Source: Gemmatimonas aurantiaca
Lineage (GTDB): Bacteria > Gemmatimonadota > Gemmatimonadetes > Gemmatimonadales > Gemmatimonadaceae
Length of the DNA: 64,000 bases
NCBI RefSeq assembly: GCF_037190085.1
Contig: NZ_JBBCJO010000005.1
Location: forward strand, 868,001 to 932,000
Direction of reading: 5' to 3'
Position numbers and translations under genes: made by a program
Shown: positions 16,909 through 25,993 of the stretch, piece by piece
Layout of the letters: every line of letters begins with the position of its first letter
How positions within the stretch are numbered: position 1 is the first letter of the stretch
Notes under the pieces: model-generated
What the model was told of the DNA's origin: nothing
Databases searched by the model: none
Seen by the model: the letters and a program-made list of their open reading frames with translations, nothing else

Positions 16909-17931
16909 TCAACGCGACGAGGCTCCCATGAGCTGCGCCGCCGGCAGCAGCACCGTCATGCCGGGACGGAGACCCGGCACCGTCTCCACCGGACGCGCAC
17001 GCACTTCGAACGTACGCAGATCGAATCCACCGGCTTCACCCGTGGAACGCCACGTCGCGTAGTCGCCAACGGGAGCGATGTAGCTCACACGCAGGGACAC
17101 CGCTTTGCCTCCCAGCGCGGGAACGGTGACATGCAGCGTGGAGTCCTTGCCGATCCCCGCCAGTCGATCCTCGCGCAGGTTGAAGGTGACCCAGGCGTCG
17201 CGCAGATCGGAGATGGTCAGAATCGGCAGCCCCGCCGAGACGATTTCCCCGGGTTCGACCGTGCGTTGTGAGATCTCGCCACCGATGGGTGCGACCACAT
17301 GGGTTTCCGACTGATACGCCCGCACCTCCGCACGACCACCCTGCGCCTGCCGCACGACGGCTTCGGCTGCCGTGCGGTCCTCCGATCGCGCGCCAGACAT
17401 GACGAGATCGAACTGCGCCCGCGCGGCCTGCGTGGCCAGACGCGCCGCGTTCAACTGCGTCTGGGCTTCATCGCGTCGCTGTGTGGCGATCACCCCTTCG
17501 ACGAAGAGTTGCTGCACCCGCGCGTACGTGGTCACCGCGAGACTCTCGGCCTGCGCCGCCCGTTCCCAGTTCGCGCGGGCCATGGTGACTTCCTGCGACC
17601 GCGCACCGCTGCGCGCCTTCGCTTCCTGCGCGCGGGCGGCGGCGATCTGTGCATCCGTCTGCTGCGCCTTGGCATCGAGTTCGGGGCTATGCAGCACCAC
17701 CACCAGTTGGCCCGCTTCGACGGTATCGCCCTCACGTGCCAGCAGGGAATCCACCCGCCCGGGGATCTTGGCGGCCACGTTGACCCGCCGCACTTCCACC
17801 TGCCCCTGCAGCACTTCGGGCGCCGGTCGGGTCGCCCACCATCCCACCACGCCGGCGAGCACCACCAGGACGCCGACCAGCGCCCCCATCGCCCATCCCC
17901 GTCCGGACCGACTTTCCGTGTTTCGATTCAT
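16909..17931 (-). CDS. HlyD/EmrA-type membrane fusion protein
   Basis: 340 residues. A membrane helix (about 15-33) is followed by a lipoyl half-motif (VAAKIPGRVDSLLAREGDTVEAGQLVV), a long coiled-coil hairpin rich in Ala/Gln/Arg (75-195), the second lipoyl half (VVAPIGGEISQRTVEPGEIVSAG) and a beta-barrel region. It would bridge the inner-membrane permeases and the TolC channel. Its ATG overlaps the TolC stop by 4 nt. The family also includes YhiI-like adaptors that work with YhhJ-type permeases, which fits the two genes downstream. Confidence 0.9.
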   Translation of the reverse strand: MNRNTESRSGRGWAMGALVGVLVVLAGVVGWWATRPAPEVLQGQVEVRRVNVAAKIPGRVDSLLAREGDTVEAGQLVVVLHSPELDAKAQQTDAQIAAARAQEAKARSGARSQEVTMARANWERAAQAESLAVTTYARVQQLFVEGVIATQRRDEAQTQLNAARLATQAARAQFDLVMSGARSEDRTAAEAVVRQAQGGRAEVRAYQSETHVVAPIGGEISQRTVEPGEIVSAGLPILTISDLRDAWVTFNLREDRLAGIGKDSTLHVTVPALGGKAVSLRVSYIAPVGDYATWRSTGEAGGFDLRTFEVRARPVETVPGLRPGMTVLLPAAQLMGASSR

Positions 17932-19391
17932 CGCGCACGCTCCGCATTGATGTATTCGGGCAACCGCGAGGGTTGCCCGATGGATTCGAGAAGCGCCGCC
18001 AGCGAGACATCGGCATCATGCAGCGCCTTGAACATGCCCAACTGCACGCGAGCCAACGCCTGCTCCGCGTCCACCACGTCCAGCGACGTCGCCAGACCGG
18101 CCGCGAACGCGAGTTGTTGTGCCCGGAGACTCTCTTCCGCCAGCGTCCGTGTGGCTTCGAGAGACGTCAGTTGGATCCTGGCCTGTTCGACCTGGCGATA
18201 TCGCTGCTCCACCAGCAGCTCGATATCGCGCTGCGCACGGATGCGCAGCAATTCGACCTGCCGCGCCTGTGCCCGCGCGCCTGCGAGACGCGCGAATCGC
18301 TGGCCACCCTGAAAGAGCGGGAGACTGAGCTGCACTCCCGCCGCCCACACAGGCTGCGTGATCGTCAGATCGTGCGTGTAGAGCTCCCGCTGTGCGAACA
18401 GGCCCAACGAGGGGAGAAACTCTCCGCGCGTGGCATCGATGCCCTGCCGGGCCCGCGCCTGCTCCGAAGCGAGACGGGCGAGTATGGGATTCCGGTCCCG
18501 TGCGGCGGTCTTGAACGAATCGACAGGGGCAAGCGGGGGCACCTTGAAGAGCGGCGTCTCCGGCATGATCTCCACGTCCATCGCCAGTGTGGCCGCGAGC
18601 GCCAGTCGCGCCAGCTGCTCGTCGCTTTCCGCCTGCTGCACATCGCGGTCCGCCTCGGCCAGCGCCACTTCCGCTCGCAGCCGTTCGGCGCGGGCGATCT
18701 GGCCGTTGCGTTCGAGACTCCGGGCTCGCTCCACATGACGCCCCAGACTCTCCCGGCTCGCCTGTCGCGTGGCCCGGTTCTGGATGGCGAGTTGCAGCCC
18801 GAAATATCGCTGTGCCAGCTCGGTGGCCACCTCGCCGACCATGGATCGCTGTCCCGCTTCGGCGGCGGTGACAGCCGCATCGGCCGCCCGCACGCCCGCC
18901 CGCAACCGCCCGCCGGTGAACACCGGCATCGTGGCGCTCAGGCCGGCGTTGTTGAACGCCTGGCGCTGGATACGAGCCTGGAACGGCGGGATCGCGGTCG
19001 ATGGCACACCCGGGTGCAACCCGAGCATCACCTGCCGGATCGGGTCGAGATCGATCACGATCTCGTCGTTGATACGTGTGGTGCGTCCGGTGAGCGTGAC
19101 GTCAGGAAACCGCCGCCCCTGCGCGACCCGACGATCCGATCGCGCGCGGTCCACAGCCGCATCCGCGGCCAGAATGCGCTCGTTGCGCCCCTCGGCCAAC
19201 GACAACGCCTCAGCGAAGCTCAGCGTGCGCTCTGCCCCCTGACCTGCGGTCTCTCTGAAAGGCGCGACCACGCCGCCGATCAGCAACGCCATCACGCCGT
19301 ACCGGGTCGCCGTGCCCGGTCGATCAATCGATTCGACGTTCCGCTGGAGGAGACGTCCTGGCTTCGGGTTCCCACCTGATTGAATTCTCAT
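17928..19391 (-). CDS. TolC-family outer membrane efflux protein (TetR-controlled operon)
   Basis: 487 residues from ATG 19391; a GTG 8 codons upstream is also open. A signal-like segment (YGVMALLIGGVVAPF) precedes the mature protein. Two OEP repeats of long helices are visible (LSFAEALSLAEGRNERILAA; DVVDAEQALARVQLGMFKAL near the end) with barrel strands between them. It forms the outer-membrane channel for the exporter encoded by the next three genes. The operon promoter and operator lie at 19472-19504, giving a leader of about 80 nt with GAGGAG upstream of the ATG. Confidence 0.88.
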   Translation of the reverse strand: MRIQSGGNPKPGRLLQRNVESIDRPGTATRYGVMALLIGGVVAPFRETAGQGAERTLSFAEALSLAEGRNERILAADAAVDRARSDRRVAQGRRFPDVTLTGRTTRINDEIVIDLDPIRQVMLGLHPGVPSTAIPPFQARIQRQAFNNAGLSATMPVFTGGRLRAGVRAADAAVTAAEAGQRSMVGEVATELAQRYFGLQLAIQNRATRQASRESLGRHVERARSLERNGQIARAERLRAEVALAEADRDVQQAESDEQLARLALAATLAMDVEIMPETPLFKVPPLAPVDSFKTAARDRNPILARLASEQARARQGIDATRGEFLPSLGLFAQRELYTHDLTITQPVWAAGVQLSLPLFQGGQRFARLAGARAQARQVELLRIRAQRDIELLVEQRYRQVEQARIQLTSLEATRTLAEESLRAQQLAFAAGLATSLDVVDAEQALARVQLGMFKALHDADVSLAALLESIGQPSRLPEYINAERAR

Positions 19392-19471
19392 CTCTCGATT
19401 CTCTCCTCTGATCACATCGGAGCAAGCTCAACACTGTCTGCCGGCGGTCACGATGTATTTGATGAATCTTT

Positions 19472-19494
19472 GTTCAATTAAATGACAATTGAAC
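19472..19494. promoter_or_regulatory. Inverted-repeat operator in the tetR-tolC intergenic region
   Basis: Perfect 8-bp arms GTTCAATT and AATTGAAC, 7 nt apart, in an AT-rich island of an otherwise GC-rich region. It covers the -10 box and part of the spacer of the tolC-operon promoter. Binding of a TetR dimer there would block transcription. The size and symmetry are typical of TetR operators. Confidence 0.65.
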
Positions 19495-19504
19495 GAGAAG
19501 TCAA
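19477..19504 (-). promoter_or_regulatory. Sigma-70-type promoter of the tolC-hlyD-ABC2 operon
   Basis: Minus strand: -35 TTGACT (19499-19504), 16-nt spacer, -10 TTTAAT (19477-19482). Both boxes match the consensus at five of six bases. Transcription would start near 19470, about 80 nt before the tolC ATG. It overlaps the inverted repeat at 19472-19494. Confidence 0.6.
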
Positions 19505-19509
19505 TAATT

Positions 19510-19530
19510 GGCATATTCGAGGAATATGCC
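19510..19530 (+). promoter_or_regulatory. Palindrome covering the tetR start codon
   Basis: Perfect 9-bp arms GGCATATTC and GAATATGCC separated by GAG. The tetR ATG (19526-19528) is inside the right arm and the GAGG ribosome-binding site spans the loop and arm. It may be a second TetR site for autoregulation or an mRNA hairpin limiting translation. Confidence 0.55.
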
Positions 19531-20308
19531 CTCATCACGACGACCGGCCGAATCGAAGCGCCGGAAGGCCTCGCCCACGCCAACGCCCAGGGCGGCAGCG
19601 ACAGCATCCGGAGACGACTTGGAATCGGAACGTGTTGCCGGTCTTCCCGGAGCGGGTCCACGCTGGCAGCGTCGGAAAACGGAGCGTCCGCAGGAGATCC
19701 TGAGTGCGGCGCGCGATCTGTTTCTGCAGCAGGGATTCCGCGAGACGCGCATGATCGATGTCGCCCGGCATGCCGGCGTGCGTCCGGGCACGCTGTACGT
19801 GTATTACCGGAACAAGGAAGCGCTGCTGGAGGCCGTGGTGAAAGAAGCGGTGGCGCCGGCCATCGCCTTTGCGGAGCAGCGCTTGCAGGGGCGTCACGAC
19901 AGCGCAGCCGCCTTGCTGAAGGAGCTCATGCTCGGATGGTGGCACGAGTTCGGCGCGACGCCCGCGAGTGGCGTCTTGTGGCTGATGGTCGCCGAGGCCG
20001 CGCACTTTCCCGAGATGGCCCAGCTCCTCGTCGAGGAGATCCAGGTGCGGGCTCGACGTATCTGCATGACCGTGCTGAAGCGGGGGATGGCGTCGGGCGA
20101 GTTCCGGCGGATCGACGCCGAGCAGGTGGCATTGGTGTTGATGGCCCCATTGACGTGGGCCTCGGTGCACCGTGCATCGCTGGCTCCGTTCGACCCCGGC
20201 TTCAGCGACCTGCCCCGGTATCTGGAGACCCACCTCGATATCGTGCTGTACGGGTTGTTCGCGCAGCCTTCACGGGCCGGGGCGAAAGCCGCTCACGGCG
20301 GTGTCTGA
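19526..20308 (+). CDS. TetR/AcrR-family transcriptional repressor
   Basis: 260 residues from ATG 19526, preceded by GAGG; a TTG 6 codons upstream is open too. A basic, low-complexity leader of about 50 residues is longer than normal. The TetR helix-turn-helix follows (ILSAARDLFLQQGFRETRMIDVARHAGVRPGTLYVYYRNKEALL). The C-terminal half is a helical ligand/dimer domain. It is divergent from the exporter operon and its likely operator overlaps that promoter, so it probably represses the exporter until a substrate binds. Its stop lies 5 nt from the comM stop, inside a tandem repeat. Confidence 0.88.
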   Translation: MPSSRRPAESKRRKASPTPTPRAAATASGDDLESERVAGLPGAGPRWQRRKTERPQEILSAARDLFLQQGFRETRMIDVARHAGVRPGTLYVYYRNKEALLEAVVKEAVAPAIAFAEQRLQGRHDSAAALLKELMLGWWHEFGATPASGVLWLMVAEAAHFPEMAQLLVEEIQVRARRICMTVLKRGMASGEFRRIDAEQVALVLMAPLTWASVHRASLAPFDPGFSDLPRYLETHLDIVLYGLFAQPSRAGAKAAHGGV

Positions 20309-20350
20309 TGCGGTCATCCCGTGACGGTGTCTGATGCGGTCACCTCGTGG
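20299..20350. repeat. 26-bp tandem duplication at the tetR/comM convergent ends
   Basis: Two adjacent 26-bp copies (20299-20324 and 20325-20350) match at 23 positions; the first 18 bases are identical. The first copy contains the tetR stop and the comM stop, so the duplication reshaped both C-termini. Confidence 0.8.
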
Positions 20351-21891
20351 CCGTGGTACGTGGCGCGATAGCGCAGGGCTTCGGCCAGGTGCTGTCGGGT
20401 CACGACATCCGTGTCATCGAGATCCGCAACGGTCCGGGCGACCCGCAGCACGCGGTGGTAGGCACGCGCCGAGAGTGTGAGGCGATCGGCGGCGCGTACG
20501 AGAAGGGCGCGGGCATCGGGTTCGAGCCGGGAGGCGGGAGCGATGAGGCGGGAAGGCGCGGACGCGTTGGTGAAAGGGGTGGCGCCCGTGTGCGAGGGCG
20601 ACGGGAGGTGTGCGTAGCGCAGTCGTTGTCGTTCGCGGGCGGCGATCACCCGTTGGCGTATGGTCGCCGAACATTCCGGCGCGGGCTGCAGGGACAGGGT
20701 TTCGGGTGGCACACGCCGCACGTGCACATGCAGATCGATGCGGTCGGCCAATGGACCGGAAAGCCGTGCGCGATGGCGTTCGAGTTCGGCGACGGAGCAG
20801 CGGCATGATCTGTCTTCCGATCCCGCATAGCCGCACAGGCACGGATTGCTGGCGGCAACCAGGGCAAAGCGCGAGGGGAATCGTACCGCGCGGGCGGCTC
20901 GTGCTACCACCACGGCGCCGTCTTCGAGAGGCTGACGCAGGGCCTCGAGCGTGTGCCGCGGAAAGAGCGACAACTCGTCGAGGAACAGTACGCCGTGGTG
21001 AGCGAGACTGACCTCACCGGGCCTGGGCCAGCTGCCGCCTCCGATGAGGCCGGCCTGACTCACCGAATGATGTGGCGCGCGGAACGGACGACCGAGATCG
21101 ATGGCGGCCTGTTCGTCCGGCCCGAGCATTCCGGCCACGGAGTGAATGGCCAGCACTTCCAGTGCCTCCTGGTCATCGAGGGGAGGCAGGATACCCGGCA
21201 TGCGTCTGGCGAGCATGGTTTTGCCGGCACCGGGTGGACCTTGCAAGAGGAGGTTGTGCGCGCCGGCGGCGGCTATCTCGACAGCACGGACGGCCAGTGC
21301 CTGGCCCATCACATCGCCCAGGTCCGGCGTCCCGACCGACCGGACACTGGAGCGGCGGATGCGGATATCGCTGCGCGCCGTGCCATCGCGCAGGGCGGCC
21401 ACCAATTCGGCCAATGTGCGTGGCCCCATCGCCCGGGCGCCCGGTACACGCAGCGCTTCCTGCAGATTGTCGGGCGGCACGATGAGCAGGGCGTCACTGG
21501 TCGCAGCCACATGCCGCGCCACAGCCAACACCCCGCGCACCGGCCGGAGTTGTCCATCGAGTCCCAGTTCACCGATCGCGCACGTGGTGGCCAGCACATC
21601 GGCCGGCAGTTGGCCGCTCGCCGCCAGCACGGCGAGCGCGATGGGCAGATCGAACGCGGTGCCTTGCTTCTGCACATCCCCAGGCGTGAGCGACACCGTC
21701 ACGCGCCGGCTGGGTACCGCGAACCCGCTGTTCACCAATGCCGCATGCACGCGGTCGCGGCTTTCCTTCACGGCCGTTGCTGCCAATCCGACGAGCGTCC
21801 ATTGAGGTAGCCCGTTGGCTACATGCACCTCGACCAGAATATCGAGGGCATCGATGCCAAGTACGGCGGCGGAGGGAGCGGCGGCCAGCAT
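20314..21891 (-). CDS. comM: YifB/ComM-family Mg-chelatase-like AAA+ ATPase
   Basis: 525 residues from ATG 21891. An N-terminal Lon-like domain (VLGIDALDILVEVHVANGLPQWTLVGLA, SLTPGDVQKQGTAFDLPIAL) is followed by the AAA+ core with Walker A GPPGAGKTMLARRMPG and Walker B-like GVLFLDELSLFPR, then a C-terminal Mg-chelatase domain with Cys-rich CLCGYAGSEDRSCRCS. ComM is a hexameric helicase that promotes branch migration during natural transformation. An upstream open stretch would add 63 unconserved codons; the ATG used is preceded 6 nt upstream by a TATCGT box. Confidence 0.9.
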   Translation of the reverse strand: MLAAAPSAAVLGIDALDILVEVHVANGLPQWTLVGLAATAVKESRDRVHAALVNSGFAVPSRRVTVSLTPGDVQKQGTAFDLPIALAVLAASGQLPADVLATTCAIGELGLDGQLRPVRGVLAVARHVAATSDALLIVPPDNLQEALRVPGARAMGPRTLAELVAALRDGTARSDIRIRRSSVRSVGTPDLGDVMGQALAVRAVEIAAAGAHNLLLQGPPGAGKTMLARRMPGILPPLDDQEALEVLAIHSVAGMLGPDEQAAIDLGRPFRAPHHSVSQAGLIGGGSWPRPGEVSLAHHGVLFLDELSLFPRHTLEALRQPLEDGAVVVARAARAVRFPSRFALVAASNPCLCGYAGSEDRSCRCSVAELERHRARLSGPLADRIDLHVHVRRVPPETLSLQPAPECSATIRQRVIAARERQRLRYAHLPSPSHTGATPFTNASAPSRLIAPASRLEPDARALLVRAADRLTLSARAYHRVLRVARTVADLDDTDVVTRQHLAEALRYRATYHGHEVTASDTVTG

Positions 21892-21897
21892 GGAGCG

Positions 21898-21903
21898 ACG
21901 ATA
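21898..21903 (-). promoter_or_regulatory. TATCGT -10/-7 box upstream of comM
   Basis: Minus strand: TATCGT, six bases, then the comM ATG. No ribosome-binding site is visible. It fits the leaderless pattern seen at other genes here. Confidence 0.4.
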
Positions 21904-22032
21904 GCATGCTCCGACCGGACGTGTGTCATCGAAAATACGCGTGCATGGCGAAAAACACGCGGAAGATCCGGAAACGCTTCGGAACATCGGAAGGGAATGA
22001 ATGCCCTGAAACACCGAGAATCGGAAATACAA

Positions 22033-22059
22033 AAGGGCCGGCGCAACACGCCGGCCCTT
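22033..22059 (-). terminator. Rho-independent terminator of the S9 peptidase gene
   Basis: An 11-bp perfect stem (AAGGGCCGGCG / CGCCGGCCCTT) with a 5-nt loop. On the minus strand it is followed by TTGTATTT, giving four T bases at the stem base and more beyond. It starts 21 nt after the peptidase stop. It is the best terminator in the window. Confidence 0.85.
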
Positions 22060-22080
22060 CGACAACCGCGTCGGAAACAT

Positions 22081-24189
22081 CTACATCGCGGTCTTCTGTC
22101 CCGTTCCCAGCGTGTACCGCTCGATCCACTCGTATTCGCGCTTCATGCGATCGAGCTGATGGTAGTACTCGGCGAATCCGTGCCCTTCACGCGGATAGAA
22201 CACCAGCTCCGTGGTCTTGCCACGATCCTTGAGGGCCCGGTAGAACTCCATGGGCTGGCCGATGGGCACACGCTCGTCGTTGCTGCCGTGCAGAATGAGC
22301 AACGGTGTCGTGATGCGATCGCTGTAGGAGATACCGGAGCGCTCGAGGAATTTGCGAATGCTCGGGTTCACGATGGAACCATCGTACTGCGGCTGTCCGA
22401 AGAAGGTGTTGATGTAACCCGGAATGTCCGTCGTACCGGCCATCGACAGCAGCGAAGGCAGACCAGCGCCCATCATGGCCGCCTTGAACCGGCCGGTCTG
22501 CGACACGACCCAACTGGTCATGTAGCCACCATAGCTCCAGCCTTCGAACGCCATGCGGGTGGAATCGGCAATGCCGCGCTTGATGAGTTCATCCACACCG
22601 GTCATGATGTCGCGATAGTCGCCACCACCCCAGTCGCCGGTGTTGGCGCGCATCCACCACTCACCGTATCCCGTGGAACCGCGCGGATTGGGATAGAGCA
22701 CGGCCCATCCCCGTGCCGCCCAGGTCTGCCCGGGATCGGTGCCGAGTCGGAAGCCATTGGTGTGTGCACTGGTCGGACCACCGTGCGCGGACACCACGAG
22801 CGGCACCTTGGCCCCTTCCTGATAGCCCACGGGCAGCAGCAGGACACCTTCCACTTCGCGGCCGTCCTTGCTCTTCCACGTCATGACGCGCTGCGCACCA
22901 AGCGAACGTTCGGCAATCCACGGATTCGTGTTGGTCAGGCGCTTCGGCGTTCCCGCGAACCCGTCCTGCACGTACACCTCGGCCGGCCACTCCGGCGTGT
23001 TGAGCACGAACGCGATGCGGCTGCCGTCCTTGCTGGGCGAGAGACCGGCGACCAGCAGGTCCTTCGTCCGCTTCGTGTACTGCTTGCTGGCGAGATCGTA
23101 GGAATACACGGACTGGTAGACCCGGTCACTGGCCGTGAACCAGAGCTCCCTGCCATCGGGTGACCAGCGCACCGCGCCCGCGCTCACATCGAAATCGGGA
23201 CGGGCGTGATTGGTCAGCGTGCGGGTCGCGAGATCGAACGTGGTCACACGCCCATTGCGCAGCGTCCGTGGCGGGATACCGTCTTTGTGCGGCGCGAACT
23301 CGTGCGGAATCATGGTGAACGCGAGCAGCTTGCCGTCGGGCGAGAACTGCGGCGCGGTCTCGGCGTCGCCACCGGTGGTGATGCGATCGAGCTGCTTCGA
23401 GGCGATGTCCACGACATAGGCATCGTGGCGTTCATCACGAATGAGCGTGGTGGGGCCGGCCAGGAACGCCAGACGCGCGCCATCGGGCGACCAGCTCGGT
23501 GCGCCGTTCACGGTGAAGTTGCCCGAGGTCACACGCGAAGCCGAACCCGTCGTGGCGTCGACCACCCAGATGTGACTCAGACGGAACTCGCCTTCGTACA
23601 CCTGTGAATCATCGCGACGACGACGCTTCGCTTCCGCTTCGCGGGACAGGGTGTCGGTGGTCAACACCGCGATCTTCGAACCATCGGGCGACCAGGCGTA
23701 GCCGGACACCCCATCCTTCAGCGTCGTCAACTGCCGCGCTTCCCCACCCTGCGCGGGCAACAGCCAGATCTGTGGACGCGGGGCATCGTCGCCGGTGCCC
23801 GTACCGCGGGCCGCGACGAAGGCGATCGTGTTGCCGTCGGGCGACCATGCGGGCTGCGACTCCCCCCGTTCGCCATAGGTGAGCTGCCGCGCGTCACCAC
23901 CGGTCGCAGGCACCATGAAGACATGCGAGCGACGCTCGTGACGATCGCCGAGTGCAGTATCGCCGCGCGCATTGGGATGTTCCCAGCCCGAGACCGTGTA
24001 CAGGACCCGGGAGCCATCGGGTGAGAGCGCGACACTGCCGACCGCCTTGAGGCGCATCACATCGGAATCGTCGAGACCGCGACGCTGCGCGGTGGCGGTG
24101 TTCGGCAACAGCAGTGCCAACCCGAGGGCGGACGCCGGTGCCATCAGCCGGCCCACGACGGGCCGGCGAAAACGTGAAACAGGAGCCAT
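22081..24189 (-). CDS. Secreted S9-family peptidase (prolyl oligopeptidase/acylaminoacyl-peptidase type)
   Basis: 702 residues. A signal peptide (RLMAPASALGLALLLPNTATAQ) predicts export to the periplasm. Residues 40-430 form a WD40/TolB-like beta-propeller with repeated LSPDGSRVLYT and WSPDG units. The alpha/beta-hydrolase domain follows with the triad Ser552 (GWSYGGYM), Asp638 (GSNDERVP) and His670 (REGHGF). The family cleaves short peptides, often after Pro or from blocked N-termini. It has its own promoter candidate (24278-24307) and a strong terminator, so it is a single-gene unit for peptide use. Confidence 0.9.
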   Translation of the reverse strand: MAPVSRFRRPVVGRLMAPASALGLALLLPNTATAQRRGLDDSDVMRLKAVGSVALSPDGSRVLYTVSGWEHPNARGDTALGDRHERRSHVFMVPATGGDARQLTYGERGESQPAWSPDGNTIAFVAARGTGTGDDAPRPQIWLLPAQGGEARQLTTLKDGVSGYAWSPDGSKIAVLTTDTLSREAEAKRRRRDDSQVYEGEFRLSHIWVVDATTGSASRVTSGNFTVNGAPSWSPDGARLAFLAGPTTLIRDERHDAYVVDIASKQLDRITTGGDAETAPQFSPDGKLLAFTMIPHEFAPHKDGIPPRTLRNGRVTTFDLATRTLTNHARPDFDVSAGAVRWSPDGRELWFTASDRVYQSVYSYDLASKQYTKRTKDLLVAGLSPSKDGSRIAFVLNTPEWPAEVYVQDGFAGTPKRLTNTNPWIAERSLGAQRVMTWKSKDGREVEGVLLLPVGYQEGAKVPLVVSAHGGPTSAHTNGFRLGTDPGQTWAARGWAVLYPNPRGSTGYGEWWMRANTGDWGGGDYRDIMTGVDELIKRGIADSTRMAFEGWSYGGYMTSWVVSQTGRFKAAMMGAGLPSLLSMAGTTDIPGYINTFFGQPQYDGSIVNPSIRKFLERSGISYSDRITTPLLILHGSNDERVPIGQPMEFYRALKDRGKTTELVFYPREGHGFAEYYHQLDRMKREYEWIERYTLGTGQKTAM

Positions 24190-24277
24190 GAGAATGACCG
24201 GTGGGAGAGACCGGAAGGCCGGTGGGACCGACGAGGTGCCGGCGGGACAAACGGTCGCCTGGCGCGACCAACCTCTA

Positions 24278-24307
24278 ATTATTGGCTCTCACGGCACGTT
24301 ATGTCTA
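24278..24307 (-). promoter_or_regulatory. Sigma-70-type promoter candidate of the S9 peptidase gene
   Basis: Minus strand: TAGACA (24302-24307), 18-nt spacer, AATAAT (24278-24283); each box matches the consensus at five positions. The leader would be about 80 nt. Confidence 0.4.
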
Positions 24308-24343
24308 CGTGGCGGCTGTCCAAGAGAATGCTCTGGCTCGCCA

Positions 24344-25993
24344 TCACCGCGAACTACCGTGCCGCACCACCCGCCCCGCCCGCACGCCGGTGGGTTTACC
24401 GTCCTGCACCGACACCGTGCCGTTCACGATGACCGTCTCGATGCCCACGGGATACTGGTGCGGCTCCGTGAAGGTCGACTGGTCCTTCACCGTCGCGGCG
24501 TCGAACACCACCACATCGGCATACGCACCCACCCGCAGCACGCCACGATCGTTCAGGCCGAGCCGCTGCGCGGGCATCTGCGTCATCTTGTGCACCGCGG
24601 TCTCGAGTGACAGCAACCGCTGTGTGCGCACGTACTCGCCAAGCACCCGCGGGAACGTACCGTAGGCGCGGGGATGCGGATGTCCGTCGCCCGGCTGCGA
24701 AAGACGTCCGTCGCTGGCAATCATGGTCTGCGGATGCACCATGATGCGGCGCACGTCCTGCTCGTCGAGCACATGGTAGATCGCGTTGCCGCCGCCCTTC
24801 AGCATGGCTTCGAGCACCAGTTGCGCGCCCTGCTCGGGCGTGGGCTCACGTTTTTCGCGCAACGCCCAGTCCTTGAGTGTCTTGCCTTCCAGCGAACGAT
24901 CCCAGGTCACGCGGGAGAACTGCACCCGCGCGAGATCGCCGCCGCCACGGTCATTGAGAATGTTGTCGACGATACCGCGCAGAATGCTGTCCCTGAGCGC
25001 GGGCACCGCGAGGCGCTTGCGGAACTCGGCGTTACCGCCGGCCATCGCCCAACTCGGCACCAGCACGCCGATGCCGGTGTGGGTGGCCGTGTAGGGATAC
25101 TGATCGATCATCACATCGGTGCCGGCTTTGCGCGCGCTGTCGACCATCGCCAGCGTGATCACGCTCTTGCCCCACATCTGCTGACCCACCGCCTTGTGAT
25201 GCGTGAGCACCACGGGGATCTTCGCGCGCCGTCCGATTTCCAGCGCTTCCCCCACGCCATCGAGCAGGCCGATGCCTTCCTTGCGCAGATGCGAGGTGTA
25301 GATGCCGCCGCTGTCGCTCGCGGCCTGCGCCAGCGCGACCACTTCGTCGATGTTGGAGTAGGTGCCGGGCAGATAGAGCAGCCCGGTGCTCAGACCGAAT
25401 GCGCCCTGCCCCATCGCCGCCGCCACCAGCTGCCGCATGCGCGTGAGTTCGTCGGCGCGCGGCGCTCGGGCCTCCATGCCCATGACCCGGCGGCGAATGT
25501 CGTTGTGGCCCACCAGATAGGCCACATTGATGCCCGGCTTCACGCTCGTCACCGAATCGAGATACGGACCGAGCGGCAATGGCGAGCCGCCATCCGGACC
25601 GCCCAGCGCAAGTGTCACGCCCTGCCGAAGCGCACTCTCCATGAGCGGCAGTTGCAGCAGCGGTTCGAGATGCGCATGAAGATCGATGAAGCCGGGTGAG
25701 ACCACCCGGCCCCGCGCTTCGACGATCCGTTTCGCCCGCGCGCGTGGCAGCGAGGCCCCCAGCGCCACGATCCGGTCTCCGCGCACGCCCACGTCCAACA
25801 CCCGCGCCGCGCTGCCCGTGCCATCGATGACCGACCCGCCCACGATGAGCAGATCGAACGAATCCGCGGGCTGGGCATGCACCGCCGACGGACGAACCCG
25901 CAGGTCCTCCCCGTCGACCGGTGATGTCCGCAGGGCGACGGACGTCGCCAGCGGAAGCGCCACGAAGGCGACGAGCAGCGTGCGCGCCGGCAT
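24344..25993 (-). CDS. N-acyl-D-amino-acid deacylase-like amidohydrolase, exported
   Basis: 549 residues from ATG 25993. A signal peptide is likely (ARTLLVAFVALPLATSVAL). The amidohydrolase fold is clear: LLIVGGSVIDGTG at the start of the small domain, metal site GFIDLHAHLEP, the HNDIRRRVMG strand, GLSTGLLYLPGTYS, LTHHKAVGQQMWG and MIASDGRLSQPGDGHPHPRAYGTFPRVL, all typical of D-aminoacylases/AtzC-like deacylases. It would release amino acids from N-acyl D-amino acids or related lactams. It overlaps the FKBP gene by 1 nt (TGATG), so it is made from the same mRNA. With the S9 peptidase beside it, a peptide-scavenging role is plausible. Confidence 0.88.
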   Translation of the reverse strand: MPARTLLVAFVALPLATSVALRTSPVDGEDLRVRPSAVHAQPADSFDLLIVGGSVIDGTGSAARVLDVGVRGDRIVALGASLPRARAKRIVEARGRVVSPGFIDLHAHLEPLLQLPLMESALRQGVTLALGGPDGGSPLPLGPYLDSVTSVKPGINVAYLVGHNDIRRRVMGMEARAPRADELTRMRQLVAAAMGQGAFGLSTGLLYLPGTYSNIDEVVALAQAASDSGGIYTSHLRKEGIGLLDGVGEALEIGRRAKIPVVLTHHKAVGQQMWGKSVITLAMVDSARKAGTDVMIDQYPYTATHTGIGVLVPSWAMAGGNAEFRKRLAVPALRDSILRGIVDNILNDRGGGDLARVQFSRVTWDRSLEGKTLKDWALREKREPTPEQGAQLVLEAMLKGGGNAIYHVLDEQDVRRIMVHPQTMIASDGRLSQPGDGHPHPRAYGTFPRVLGEYVRTQRLLSLETAVHKMTQMPAQRLGLNDRGVLRVGAYADVVVFDAATVKDQSTFTEPHQYPVGIETVIVNGTVSVQDGKPTGVRAGRVVRHGSSR

